Source: Aalborg-AAW-1 sp964458335 (GTDB taxonomy: Bacteria; Patescibacteriota; Gracilibacteria; Absconditabacterales; Absconditicoccaceae). From it: a DNA stretch of 64,000 nucleotides. Position numbers and translations under genes: made by a program. The stretch spans positions 1-64,000 of the forward strand of contig CAYWIJ010000005.1 of assembly GCA_964458335.1 (NCBI GenBank), written 5' to 3'. Position 1 is the stretch's first letter. The number at the start of each line of letters is the position of its first letter. The notes beneath the pieces are model-generated. The model was not told the origin of the DNA and did no database searches. It saw only the letters and a list, made by a program, of their open reading frames with translations. This document shows positions 44,949 through 56,391 of the stretch, one piece after another.

Positions 44949-47273
44949 ATGAATCCAAATGAAAAGACATCATCACAAGTCCAAGCACAAGTACAACCAA
45001 TGATACCATTGGATAATTCTGCTATTTCTGAAAATAATTCATTACCTGCTCCTACAGATACTTCTTTGTATGCTCAAAATGAAAATTCTCAAGATGTTAC
45101 TACGGTTTTAAAAACGTATATGAAATTGAGTAAATTATTTTTTTGAGTAGGTGTGTATGTGATTATAGGACTTATTGTATTTTGAATTGTGCGAAAAATT
45201 ACTTTACCAGATAGCCTTCTACCTTTCCCCTTGAGATCAGAAGAGAATATTGGACAAGAAGAGGTATTACAATCTAAGATCAAAGGAATTAGTGAACAAG
45301 ATATCAAAGCGAATGATCTTGTGGTCGTAGTGAAGCAAGGAGAACTCCATATCGATGAAAAAAAACTCACCTCAGTAAATAATCTCATTATCTATCAATG
45401 ATTTACCTTGCCCCAGAAAACTCTCTTATATTTAAATACCTTGACAGGCGCTTTACAAAAAAGTACTCATTTTGTAGCAGGATGATATACGCTTGATGAT
45501 GTGGATGCGTACCTCAAGACGATTATTTTTGATAATTATTTACCATCACCAAATTTGAACCCTGTTGTATTACAGTGACAATTATTACAAACCCCTTACT
45601 CTTTTGTAGAATATTTCGGTATGCAATGTCTCTTATATCCAAATCTAGGTATTAATAGAACCTGTGATAAAGTGACAAGTTTTTCTTTACCAACTCTCGC
45701 AGTATATAATTTAGCTTCTCATTATGATGATATAAGAACTATAGCCAAGAGAGTTCAAGGTACCACCCACCAAGAAGAGTTTTGTGGTGCATTACAACAA
45801 TATCTTTTTGTATCTAATGATGTTTCTAATACGATGAAAGAAATTATTACCTATTGTGGAGAAAAATATGAAACTATGTTTACTGAATTTAGTTCTTTTC
45901 GTACCATTCAGGATCAATTGACGAAACAGACTATTTTATCCAATGTTACCAGTAGTGCAGTCTTAAATAGTTATAAATTAGTATCAGTGATGCAAGAAAT
46001 CTATCATGAAATTACGAAAGGAAATAATATTAATGAACTTCGTATTGGAAGTTATATTGATTATGTAAGATCATTACTCAAAAATACCCAATATATACAG
46101 TGATTTTATATGGATATTATTGGAAGATATAATAATGCATTTCTTATCCCTAAGTTGACTCAAAGTAGTTTGACTGCAAGAGGAGAAATTGCATCTGAAT
46201 ACAGAAAATTGTTGCTAGAATTAAATGAATTAAATGATGGAAGTAATGCAAAATGATTTGTATGATTGGATAAATTAGTAAGTTTGACATGATCTCTTAT
46301 TGTAGTTAGTAATGGAGGTGAGGAGAATTGATCGTGAACTGTTGTAGAAGACACTTCATTATTACATCGTTTTCAAGATTCTTTCTCTTTTAGTAATTAT
46401 GTTATATCAGAAAGTAAAGAAAATGATGATCACACTATTTCGGTAACGGGTCGTTTACGTGTTTCTGATGAAATATGATTGGCTAATAATAGTCCACTTA
46501 ATATTATCTTTATGTATAAAGATCAAAGATTTTATGCTCAATCAGTACAGATGCCTAGACATCTCTTATTAGCATTGTCAATCAATCAAAAATTAGCAAT
46601 TCAACCTCTGGTTATGAGTGAATTATATAATCTTATTCTCCAAACACAAAATACTACTGCTCAGCAACCTATATCACAAGATGTATGTACTGCATTTACA
46701 AAAGATGATGGTATGGTTTCTTGTACAGAAAATAATGTGAAGTTTGTCAGAGACGATACTACTTATATATTTACGTATTCCAAAAATGCAGGAGTGACTG
46801 CTTATACTGTCAATCCTTCTACGTTGGAAACACAACTTAAATCAGTGTATGGGTCAAGCATTACTATAACCAAAGACCCTGTGCAAGCGATCAATATTGT
46901 AATGAGTTATGTACCCAATACACAAACTACAGATTCTGACTCAAGTGGAAGTACCGTATGATGATTAGAGGAAGTACAACTTCAGAAGAATTTTGATGAA
47001 ATATGAGCGACTATCAAAAACGTTATGAAATCCCAACAATATATTACTGTTGAATTTTCTTTACAGTCTTATGATTTTACCTCTCTCTATGATCCAAATA
47101 CACAAAGTATTGTAGGATTGTGAATTGTGATAAATGGTGCTACCAACACTATTCGTAACTTTAAATTTTCATTCCCTACAAGTACTAGTGCAGATAGAGA
47201 ATTGTTGAAGAGTGATCCCAAAACGTTCCTATTACAATTTGATCCACTTACGGTGAAGAGATTACAATTATAA
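44949..47273 (+). CDS. Large single-pass membrane-anchored protein, unknown function
   Basis: A 774-aa protein. A disordered cytosolic head (residues 1-60, Gln/Pro/Ser/Asn-rich) precedes one membrane helix (VGVYVIIGLIVFGIV, about 66-80), and the rest is extracytoplasmic. The periplasmic part is mostly helical up to about residue 450 (a YDDIRTIAKRVQG segment and others), with beta strands near the end (NIIFMYKDQRFYAQS, TIRNFKFSFP). It contains five to six Cys. The family was not recognised. With the two following genes it forms a plus-strand locus of anchored proteins; the layout is compatible with pilus or secretion assembly, but no motif proves it. Confidence 0.7.
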
Positions 47274-47396
47274 TATTATGTCTTATTTTTAAAAAAATAC
47301 AATATAAACATTAAAAGAATCATCATCAAAATTGTCTAAAAAATATTGAAAAGATATACTTTCTATAGAGAGATATTTACTGTATATATTACTATT

Positions 47397-48686
47397 ATGC
47401 CTCCAGTAAGCACATCATTTAGTATGGATTCATTGAATTCATCTCCACAAACATGAACCGTTAGTACTCCTCCTGTTGTACAACAACCTTCATGAGAAAT
47501 AAAACCTGCACCATCTACTTGAGAGAAAGCAAAAGCTTTTTGAGCATTTGATAAATCGAAAACTACTGTTCAAAAAAGTGGTGGACTGAAATTTATGACA
47601 GCAGCAGTATGATGAACAATATTTGTTGGTATTGGTGTGATTTTTCTCTTGTTAACACAATTAAATGTCCGATGATCTGATAAACATCCTACTCATGATA
47701 GTCTTGTAAGTATATATAAGACGGTAGTCACATCAATTGATGAAATCGTTGGTTATCCAGGAATAAGTAAATATAGTACTATAGACCAACTCAATTCTGC
47801 TACTCAAATAGGCGATATTATATCTGCCTCTATACCTTTTATGTTTAAACAAGATATATTAGTAGAGTTAGTTGAAAAGTTAAAACTGACTATTTTAGGA
47901 AATAATAAAAAAGCTGAAGAAATATCACAAGAAATTACGAAATATGGATTTGTCCCTCCAGATGTCATGAATTTAATGGAAACAAGTAAAGATAAGATAC
48001 CTATCATTACTTCTCTTCATACTTTAGAAACAGTAAAATTTGGTACTGCATTAAAACTTTTTTCAATGCTTGATACCTTCTTGCAAGATGCAAGTCAAGA
48101 ACTTTGATTGAATAGGACAATATTAGAAGATACTATCAATACCTATTTAGAAAATGGAGAAGCGTATATTTCTAATTATCTTTCTATGTGTTATCTTAAT
48201 CCTTATGAAAAATTACCTGATTGTAATCAAATCAATGATTTTGAAAATTATTTTAAATATGAGCAACCAAATGCAAATATCAATTATAAATATTTCTCAA
48301 GACTATTAGAATTGGTAGAGAAAAGATTAGAAACAAGTTCTGTAGCTAGTATAAAAATAGATTTTAAGAGTTTTGATCCAAATTCAAAGAATTTAGCATT
48401 TCAGGTTACTATTAGTACATTGGCTGAAGATGAAGCTGCTTTCTTGATGAAGGGTATACTTAATCCTCATGTATTTATTCTTTCTACTCTTGTTAATCTT
48501 CTAAAACAGTCGTTATTTGTGATTGGAGATGGAATAAGTGTACAGAATATTACAGTGAAAGATCAAAATATAACAATCGGTAATGTCCAAATTCCGATAA
48601 AAACATCATTTATGTCTTTCGATCTTCCATTACAAAGTTCATCACAAAGAGAAATATCTGATTATCTCGATATATCAAAGTATTAG
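47397..48686 (+). CDS. Single-pass membrane-anchored protein, unknown function
   Basis: A 429-aa protein of the same layout as its upstream neighbour: a Pro/Ser/Thr-rich cytosolic head with several TGA glycines (residues 1-60), a membrane helix (AAVGGTIFVGIGVIFLLL, about 67-84), then a helical extracytoplasmic part (KLKLTILGNNKKAEEISQEI, LETVKFGTALKLFS) and a beta-rich end (VQNITVKDQNITIGNVQI). It starts 124 bp after the preceding stop and ends 36 bp before the next gene. Confidence 0.7.
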
Positions 48687-48721
48687 ACTATATATTATTT
48701 ATATGCTAAATCATATCTTCT

Positions 48722-50458
48722 ATGGATACATCAAAATTGAAACAATACTATGATTTATATAAAGAAAAATTTATTATAAATCAGCAAGTAATATATACGA
48801 TATTCTTTTATACTAGTATAGTTTTTGCTATTGCTATGATTGTCTATCGATATACAACGACTACTAAACTCAATGAAGAATCATTTACATTGAATTCAGT
48901 GACAAGTTATTCGTTAGATTTGTTAAAATCTAATGAAAGTATTAGAGAAGTAGCTCCTTTTTGGAAAACATTAAATGATATGTTAGATTTCAATGTAGAG
49001 TTGACAGATTCTATTGCTATAAATAAAAAACATAGAGAAGAACTTTCATTACCATTTGATAATTTCTTATACTTGTATTATACTCCTAGTCTCAATATTT
49101 GGAGAGATCCTTTTAAACAAACAATTGATACCACTCTCATTGGTAAAAAATATTTAGATAATAATTCTTATGGAGATATTGCATTGATGGAACAGTGGAC
49201 AGATTTTTTCAAAGATGTTGGAATTGCTGATAGTTTTAATAAAATTAGTAATATTAATATTTGATCGATTGAACCATTACCTGAAGAAGGTTATTTTGGA
49301 ATGACTATTAAAGTAAATTTTGAATCTCCAGATAAACGTTCTTTCTTATTGTTGGTGAATAAGTTATCAATGACAGCCTATTTAGGGAATGTATCCTTGA
49401 TTAATGAATTTGTATTTTATGTATGGGAAAATATTAAAAAAGAAAAGAGTGCGGAATTAGAACAATTCCAACAAGACCTTTCATCAACACTTCCCTATGT
49501 AGCAAATGATAAAGATAAATTAGTTGGATATTTATTGTATGATTGGATTTCAGGTACTGGGCAGAATGTTCTCGTTACGCCTGAAATTATAACGAAATCT
49601 ATTCGTCAAACAGCAGGATGTATCGATGAGGATCAAAGAAAATGTAATTATCTTTTTAGACAAAAAATGAGAAATATACCGTATTTGGCTTATGGTGTAG
49701 GTAGAGATGGAACAGATCAGATAGCAGGATTTAAAAAATTTTTCCAATATATTCCTCCTATATTATCAATAGAAGAATTTTCATTTGAAGAATTGAAGAA
49801 GACCAAATTAAATTCAACTTCCTGATATAAATGATCTGTTACGATTAAAGTATATGGTAAAGATATTATGAGTGATGAGATTAATACTATTAGTAATGAA
49901 TTATGACTGATGTGTTTCTCTACAAAAGAATCTTTACAATCTGAAACGGCTATTATAAGAGTTCAAAAACATATTAATGAAATATGATCTCAAACATTTG
50001 ATACAAGGCAATCTACTATGTTAAATCAGATATTACTTTTTGCGACAACTGTTCAAGAAGAATATCCAACATTGCCAAATAACAAAAAAATAGTGAGACT
50101 CTTTGAACTGTATAGAACATTAAAAGAAAATAATCTTTGTGATATTATAGATACAACTCCTCCTATAGAGACTGTCTCATGAACTGAAGATATACTTCCT
50201 ATACAAGATACTACAGAGACTACTCTTTTGAGTGGCGATGAAGCTCAATCTACTGATGAAACTATCAAAATTCCAATTACTGATAGAGAAGAAGATACTA
50301 AAGAACATGCATGAGAGATAAATGGTACAGGAGAAGAATCAGATCTTGGCGATACTGTAGATAAAGTAATTTCTACTTGGACTATAGATCAAGATCGTAC
50401 TATAGGAGATGGAAATACCAAGAGAGATCAACAACTTATGAATGAATTAGAAGGATAA
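48722..50458 (+). CDS. Single-pass membrane-anchored protein with acidic tail
   Basis: A 578-aa protein. A short cytosolic N-terminus (MDTSKLKQYYDLYKEKF) precedes one membrane helix (VIYTIFFYTSIVFAIAMIVY, about residues 23-42). The outside part begins helical, passes through IKVNFESPDKRSFLLLVNKLS (about 195-215), which resembles the ferredoxin-like strand-helix unit of PilO-type proteins, and ends in a 100-residue acidic Asp/Glu/Thr tail (EEDTKEHAGEINGTGEES). A PilO-like role is inference only. It is the last gene of the locus and is followed by a strong terminator. Confidence 0.7.
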
Positions 50459-50478
50459 TGAGCATATATGATATCAAA

Positions 50479-50508
50479 AACATAGTAGTCAGACTGCTGT
50501 GTTTTTTT
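50479..50508 (+). terminator. Rho-independent terminator of the three-gene envelope locus
   Basis: AACATAGTAGT, loop CAG, ACTGCTGTGTT (two G-U pairs), then T-run. It lies 20 bp after the last stop. Confidence 0.82.
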
Positions 50509-50572
50509 ATATAGCCTTATTATGTATGAGTGGTGTAGTTTGAATTACAATTATACCTAATAAAGTTATGGG

Positions 50573-50601
50573 TTGAAACTATCTTTGGGAATTGCTATAC
50601 T
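50573..50601 (+). promoter_or_regulatory. Sigma70-like promoter of the VIT-family gene
   Basis: TTGAAA (50573-50578), a 17-bp spacer, then TATACT (50596-50601). It predicts a transcript start near 50608, about 30 nt before the ATG. Confidence 0.6.
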
Positions 50602-50638
50602 CATAGCTGTGTGATTTTTAATTATCAATATGTTGAAT

Positions 50639-51379
50639 ATGTCAAAAAAAATTAAAGAACATTTAAAACAAGATCACTTTATTACAAAATTTTCTGGATA
50701 TATTGGAGAAGTGGTGTATGGAGGTATCGATGGTATTGTGACGACATTTGCTGTGGTTGCAGGATTTGTAGGAGCTGGTGCAACCACTACTTTAGGTGAA
50801 ATCTGACCACTCGCTGTCGTTCTTTTCGGTCTGGCAAATCTTTTTGGAGATGGTGTATCTATGGGATTATGAAAATATCTTTCTACGAAAAGTGAACAAG
50901 ATATTTATCAACGTGAATGGAATAAAGAGAAATTTGCGACAACCAACTATTTTGATAGAGAATATGAAGAAACCATTGATATTCTTATAGAACAAGGAGT
51001 TGAGCAATCAGACGCTAAGCAGATGACGGATATTATGGTACAACACCCAGAATTACGAATAAAATGGCAAATGGATAATGAACTTGGTATGTCTGATGTA
51101 CGTGATGATAAACCTGTTATACAGGGTTTGATTACCTTATTTTCATTTATTATTTTTGGAGCAATTCCATTGATTCCTTACTTATTTTTGTGAGAAGGAT
51201 ATGATTATTGGATGATTTCTCTTGTGATGACAGGACTTTCTCTTGTATTACTTGGTATTGTGCGTTGGTATATTACAAGTATGAATTTTATTGGGACGGT
51301 TGCACAGATGGTGATTCTTTGAACAGTCGCAGCTGCTGTTGCGTATTGGACAGGACATATTGTCATGCAATTTCAATAA
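50639..51379 (+). CDS. VIT/CCC1-family membrane transporter
   Basis: A 246-aa protein. The start is ATG at 50639 (or the in-frame ATG at 50630). The VIT1/CCC1 signature is visible in the first two helices: YGGIDGIVTTFAVVAGFVGAG (about residues 27-47) and LANLFGDGVSMGLGKYLSTKSE (about 64-85). A soluble helical insert of about 75 residues with acidic residues follows (metal-binding domain in the family), then three helices. The family moves ferrous iron or manganese out of the cytosol or into compartments. It has its own promoter and is enclosed by terminators at both ends, so it is monocistronic. Confidence 0.9.
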
Positions 51380-51387
51380 TATTAACA

Positions 51388-51420
51388 ATAAACTCTTTTA
51401 TATCGGAAGGAGTTTTTTTA
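51388..51420 (+). terminator. Rho-independent terminator of the VIT-family gene
   Basis: AAACTCTTT...AAGGAGTTT stem of about 9 bp with one G-U pair, followed by T7. It lies immediately after the stop. Confidence 0.75.
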
Positions 51421-51484
51421 TGAAAAGATTGCAAAAGACTATAAAAAATATACAACTATTCTGTTTATCTTCTAGAGCACAATA

Positions 51485-52285
51485 ATGACTTCACATCTTA
51501 TCAATTATGCAAAAGGACTGGTCTGACAGTATTACCAGACACAGTGACATAGTAAGTTGGTGATACGGTTGAGAGGAGCTCCAGGGGTTCCTGAAAGACC
51601 AGCTAAAGAAGCAGAAATTGTAGCACAAGCTGGTTTTGATTTCATCGCTCCAGACTATTATGGATATGGTAGAAGTGCTGGTTACTTCAACACCAAAAAT
51701 TGTATCCAAACGGCCTATGATACGATCCAAACATTTCGTCAACAAATTCCTGTTGTCTCGGTATATACTCCTGATGAATTGCTCTTACCATACTACGAAG
51801 AGATCATCGTGATTGGATCAAGTTATGGAGGATGGATAGCAGCAGCAATGCCAAAATTTGATGAACAACTCAAAGAAATCGCATTATTCTATCCTGCTCT
51901 TGATCGTCTTGATCGTAATGAATATGGGTATCCAGAATCTACTGATGAAGATTTTTTGAGAGAATATCTCTTGGGATATAAATCATTGTATAGGATTGAA
52001 CCATGAGCTGATCCGTATGATGCAATGCTTGATATTGAATCATTATTTTCTCTCTCTGAGCTTTCACCTCTGTCAGAAACGAAAGTTTTTGTCTGACATG
52101 GAAGTGCTGATGAGGTAATACGATGCGGGAGAAGTAGACAGTTGGTAGACGATCTTAGACAGATGAATGCTGATGGAAAGTATCACTATGCAGAATACTA
52201 TGGACTGGGACATGGCGGATTGTGTAAAGAAGCTACGCTTCAGTGACGACTTCACCGAAGGAAACAGTTTGAAACACAAGAATAA
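51485..52285 (+). CDS. Alpha/beta hydrolase (esterase/peptidase-like)
   Basis: A 266-aa cytosolic alpha/beta hydrolase. The core is evident: GFDFIAPDYYGYGRS near residue 55 (oxyanion-side strand), the nucleophile elbow IGSSYGGW near residue 118 (GxSxG), the acidic site GHGSADEVI near residue 205, and the catalytic histidine in YYGLGHGG near residue 240. TGA glycines lie at GLVG, FVGHG and elsewhere. The substrate cannot be told. The gene heads a three-gene run with the SerB-like phosphatase (9-bp gap) and the DUF4153 protein (17-bp gap). Confidence 0.85.
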
Positions 52286-52294
52286 TTTTATTTT

Positions 52295-52954
52295 ATGAGA
52301 TGAGAAGAGTTTATGATTTTATTATTAGATTTAGATAGTACGTTGGTAGCAGAAGAAGGATGTAATACTTTAGCGCAATGGAAATGAGTGTGAGATCAAG
52401 TTGCTCGTATTACGCAACAAACTATGGACGGAACTATGGATTTCAATACTGCATTCCCACAGAAATTAGAACTTATTAGACCGTCATATCAAGATTTAGA
52501 TAAAATCTGATGATTCTTACTAGACTATTTGACTGATGAGTGGAAACAAGTGATTGCACAATTACAAGATGAGTGAGTAAGAGTTGGAATCTTGTCACAA
52601 TGATATGTTCGTAGTTCACTTCCCATTGCTCAGGTACTCAATATACCACCAGAATGGGTATTTGCTCTCCACTTTCATCATACAGAAGATGGAACGTACC
52701 AGTCACTCGATATGACACAGGATCTGATGTATTATGATGGGAAGAGAAGAATAATCGAAAAATTGAGAGAAAGTTATCCAAATGAAAAAATTGTATTTTC
52801 TTGAGATAGTCTCTGAGATTATGAATCTGGTCAAATTGCAGATTTATTTGTGGCATATGCAGGAGTAGTAGCTAGACCAAAAGTTGTTGCTATTGCAGGA
52901 CATATTGCATATTCACCACAAGAACTGTATGATTATATTGAAACACTGTTTTAG
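52295..52954 (+). CDS. HAD-family phosphatase, SerB-like
   Basis: A 219-aa HAD-IB enzyme related to phosphoserine phosphatase. Motif I is LLDLDSTLVAEEG (about residues 9-21; the DxDST form is typical of SerB). Motif II is ILSQGYVR, with a TGA glycine. Motif III/IV is FSGDSLGDYESG, with two TGA glycines and the paired Asp. The substrate-binding cap lies between I and II. The ATG at 52295 is used; an ATG at 52313 (MILLLDLDST) is an equally good start. Phosphoserine is the likely substrate but is not proven. Overall it is the middle gene of a three-gene run. Confidence 0.85.
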
Positions 52955-52971
52955 TTCTTTTCTCTAACCTC

Positions 52972-54789
52972 ATGCTGACTCGTTTACAACACTTCTTTCA
53001 TGATTGGAGTGAATCGTTCAAGATCTATTATCTCTCGTATCTTGTAGCATTGATTGCTGCGGTAGTATGGATTATCATCATCTCTTACGATAATTCTTAT
53101 GCTATAATATCGAATACACTTTATGAACTATTGGCAACTTGTGCGATAGCGTTTCCGTTATTTTTACTCTGACCACTCTATAACCAAACTCGTAACAAGT
53201 CAGACTATATACTTGTAGTTGTAGGTTCCATTATGGGAATAATACTTTCTCTTCTTTTTGCTTGGTATGTTTCATATTATAATGTTTTCTCTCATGAAGT
53301 AGATGTGCAAAGTCATATTATCGTGGTCTTGTTATCATATCTGATTGCGTGGTGAAGTGTCTTAGCAACAGTAGCCTATGCTCATCCTCGTGATAATCTT
53401 ATCACACGATGACGATGGAAAGAACTTTGTGTTCATGTCGTAATAGCAGGATTGGGAAGTGCGATTTTACGAGGAGGTATCTCAGCAAGTTTGGGGTCAA
53501 TTGATTATCTCTTTGATGTGAATATTGATTACAAACGATATATGTATCTAGGAGTGATTTCTTTCTTGATCATTGGAGTATCTATCTTCTTGACGAATCT
53601 TCATCGTACAAAATACGAAGAGAGTTATCATAGTTTCTTTCGTTTCTTTGGACTGTATATTTTCTTTCCGCTTGCTATCGTCTATGCCTGTATTCTCTTG
53701 GTCTATGGAGGGAAAATAGTGATCACTCAGACACGACCCAAAGGACTGATTTCCATGATGGTGATTGGGTATACGATTTGGGGTCTGGTCGCTTATCTTT
53801 TGACCTATCCATTGAAAGAGAGTTCTACGGTAAGGAAGATGCGTTCTACGTATTTCATCAGTATCTTAGTGTTTGTCTTGTTGCTCTTTGGGGCTATTGG
53901 TATCAGAATATCGCAGTATGGTATTACCGAATCAAGATATCTGATCGTGATGATTGGGATCTGGATAGTCGTCACTGGCGTAACTTCTCTGATTCGACCG
54001 AAAAAAACATTCTCCACGATGATCTTTACCTTGCTATGATTAGCAATAAGTAGCGCCTACCTTCCACGAGGAGCAGGTCCAGTTGCTCTTCATAGTCAGA
54101 AAAATCGTATGGAATCATTGTTAGAAAAGAATGGATTCTATGAAAATGGTAAGATAATTTCCAAAGATACGAATGTTGAAGACCTGAATGAAGAACAAAT
54201 TAAAGACATCTATCAAGCTTCACAAATAGGAAAATATCTCACTAGATCTTATGGACTTGAGACAATGACAAATTATTATACTGATTATGAATATATAGAT
54301 CCTAATAATTCACGATTTGATCCTGATACCTTCTTTCATCAATTATGAATTACAGGAGATACTTCAAAAATCTATCGATATGACAATAGCTCGTTATTAG
54401 AACCAGAACAATCATCATATTTTTCTTACTATGTTGATGAAAATACTTCTGTGACAAATATTTCTGGGTATCGTTACAGTGTCTTAGTAAGTGCTTGATC
54501 ACAACAAACCAATGATGTAGCAAGTGTTACTACTGGTGATACTATTACTCTCTCATTTACAGGATGAAAAAAAGAGATTCTGACTGTGAAAGAAGGTACT
54601 GAGGCTCTCTTCACTATCAATATCAATGATATTGCTCAAATAATCTATCAAAAATCACTTGAGCAGCCCGCTAAAAGCTATAAAATAGATAACGAAAAAT
54701 ATAGCATGATCATCAAGAATGCAAATGGAGAAAAGAAGAATGATACAATATTTCTGAATTATATCACCTTTGATCTCTTAATTAAATAA
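52972..54789 (+). CDS. DUF4153-family polytopic membrane protein
   Basis: A 605-aa protein with about 12 N-terminal membrane helices up to residue 360, then a soluble C-terminal part of about 240 residues. The junction ARGAGPVALHSQ..RMESLLEKNG is the typical DUF4153 border, and the following DVEDLNEEQIKDIYQASQI fits the family. DUF4153 proteins have no established function; they occur widely and are thought to be envelope proteins. Several TGA glycines are inside helices. The gene ends with a strong, probably bidirectional terminator facing hflX. Confidence 0.85.
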
Positions 54790-54799
54790 CACAAAAAAG

Positions 54800-54829
54800 A
54801 CTGATAGTTCTGATGCTATCAGTTTTTTT
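54800..54829. terminator. Bidirectional terminator between DUF4153 gene and hflX
   Basis: ACTGATAG, loop TTCTGATG, CTATCAGT, with A-rich and T7 flanks on each side. It serves the plus-strand gene (stop at 54789) and the minus-strand hflX (stop at 54841). Confidence 0.9.
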
Positions 54830-54840
54830 ATTGTAAAAAT

Positions 54841-55986
54841 TTATTTGATCATCTTCATCATTTCATTTTGTAAGTCTTCTAAACCAGCACCAGTGAGAGC
54901 AGACACGAAGACGACATGCTTTCCATAATACTGGTCAGAAATGGCTTCTTTTTTTTCATCATCAAGTTCATCACACTTATTGAAGACATAGATCATAGGT
55001 TGAGTAGCGTTGATCTGAGTAAGAATATCTTCAACGATCTGTACTTTGTTTTGGAGATCAGGATCATTGGCATCGATGACATGGAGAAGGATATCGGATT
55101 GGATACTATCTTCAAGAGTTGAAGCGAATGCTCTTATCAGTTGTGGTGGTAAATCACGGATAAATCCAATGGTATCGATGAGCAAAACTTCCTGTCAGAG
55201 TTGAAAATTGTTTTCATCTTGTTTGGGTTGAATATAGAGTTTTCCTACTTCAGTTCCCAAGGTAGCGAAGAGTTTGTCAGCAACATAAGCTTCTTTCTTA
55301 CACATAGTTCTCATGAGTGACGATTTCCCCGCATTCGTGTATCCTACAATACCGAAGACAGGTAGTTGCATTCTTTTCCTTCTCACTCTATGGAGTTCTC
55401 TCATCTGACTATATTCTTTGAGTTTCTGTTCAATGACATATGCTTTTTCTTTCAAGTGTCTACGCATACGTTCAGTATTCGTTTCACCCAGTCCTCTCAT
55501 GGCACCTCATCAACCACCACTTGATCATCCTTGTTTACTCAATTCCATTCCCATACCAAAAATACGAGGTCCCATATGCTTGATCGCAGCAAGTTCGATC
55601 TGTAATCTGGCTTCGGTACTTTGTGCATGCTTGTCAAAAATCTTCAAAATAAGATCAACTTTATCCCATGCTTCTAGTTTGATATTCGTATCTTTGACAA
55701 GAGGGTGATTACGGAAGGTTTCATTGATATTATAAATTTGAGCAGGTTTTAGGATATTTCCTATGATGAGAAGATCCGCATTGGTAGCGACCATATCTTC
55801 TACAATCATATCCAATTTCCCTTTTCCGATATAGGTTCTATAAGCAGGGATATCTTTTTTTTGGATCGTCTTGATAATAACTAATCCACCATAGGTAGTG
55901 ACAAGTCTTTCAAGTTCTATCATTCTTTGTGTTTGTTCCCAGACACTACAGTCATGGGGTATGATATCAATAATATGGACACGCAT
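54841..55986 (-). CDS. hflX: GTPase HflX
   Basis: HflX is a ribosome-associated GTPase that splits stalled 70S ribosomes. The 381 aa match the family. The N-terminal HflX domain includes YIGKGKLDMI and ARLQIELAAIKH. A Gly-rich linker (five of its glycines TGA-coded) leads into MRGLGETNTE. The G domain has G1 VGYTNAGKSSL, G2 region FATLGTEV, G3 DTIGFIRDLP, G4 NKCDEL and G5 VSALTGAG. The Walker-type G1 glycines are normal GGN codons. It is separated from its neighbours by a bidirectional terminator on one side and a 405-bp gap on the other. Confidence 0.95.
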
Positions 55987-56391
55987 AAAGAAGTTAAACG
56001 TTATAAGTTAAAAGTATAGAGTTTGTTATTACTTGTAATAATTCTGTATATTTCTCTCATTATTGCCAAAGAGTATGAAAAAAATTTCATTCTGACCGCT
56101 ATGCGCATTTTAACCTCTCTGACAACGTCACCATCCCTATTGAATTTCTTCAATAGTTACAGAAAAATATATGGTGATCTGGCTTGTCTCATTTAGTAGA
56201 GAAGTTCTAAAGTGCTCATTGATAGTAAAATTAATAGTAAATAACTACCCTTAGTATAGACAAAATATTGAAGTTTTGCAAGAGATTTATATTGTGTAAA
56301 GTATTGATATTATTTTATTGCTCTTTTTTTGACAAAAAAAATATTTAAACTATAATTAACTATAGTATAGAATTCTTTATCTGTTAATTTC
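55987..56391. other. 405-bp divergent intergenic region
   Basis: Between hflX (-) and the kinase-like gene (+). At 55989-56020 there is a heptamer-like tract (aagttaa-acgttat-aagttaa-aagtata). The middle shows no ORF or RNA-like fold I can support. A consensus promoter lies at 56329-56356. Confidence 0.5.
56329..56356 (+). promoter_or_regulatory. Consensus sigma70 promoter
   Basis: TTGACA (56329-56334), 16-bp spacer, TATAAT (56351-56356). Both hexamers are perfect. It predicts a transcript start near 56363 and a leader of about 29 nt for the kinase-like gene. Confidence 0.75.

Noticed and set aside
55987..56328. Possible structured RNA in the hflX/kinase gap
   Set aside because: No convincing stems beyond background and no conserved RNA motif could be read.
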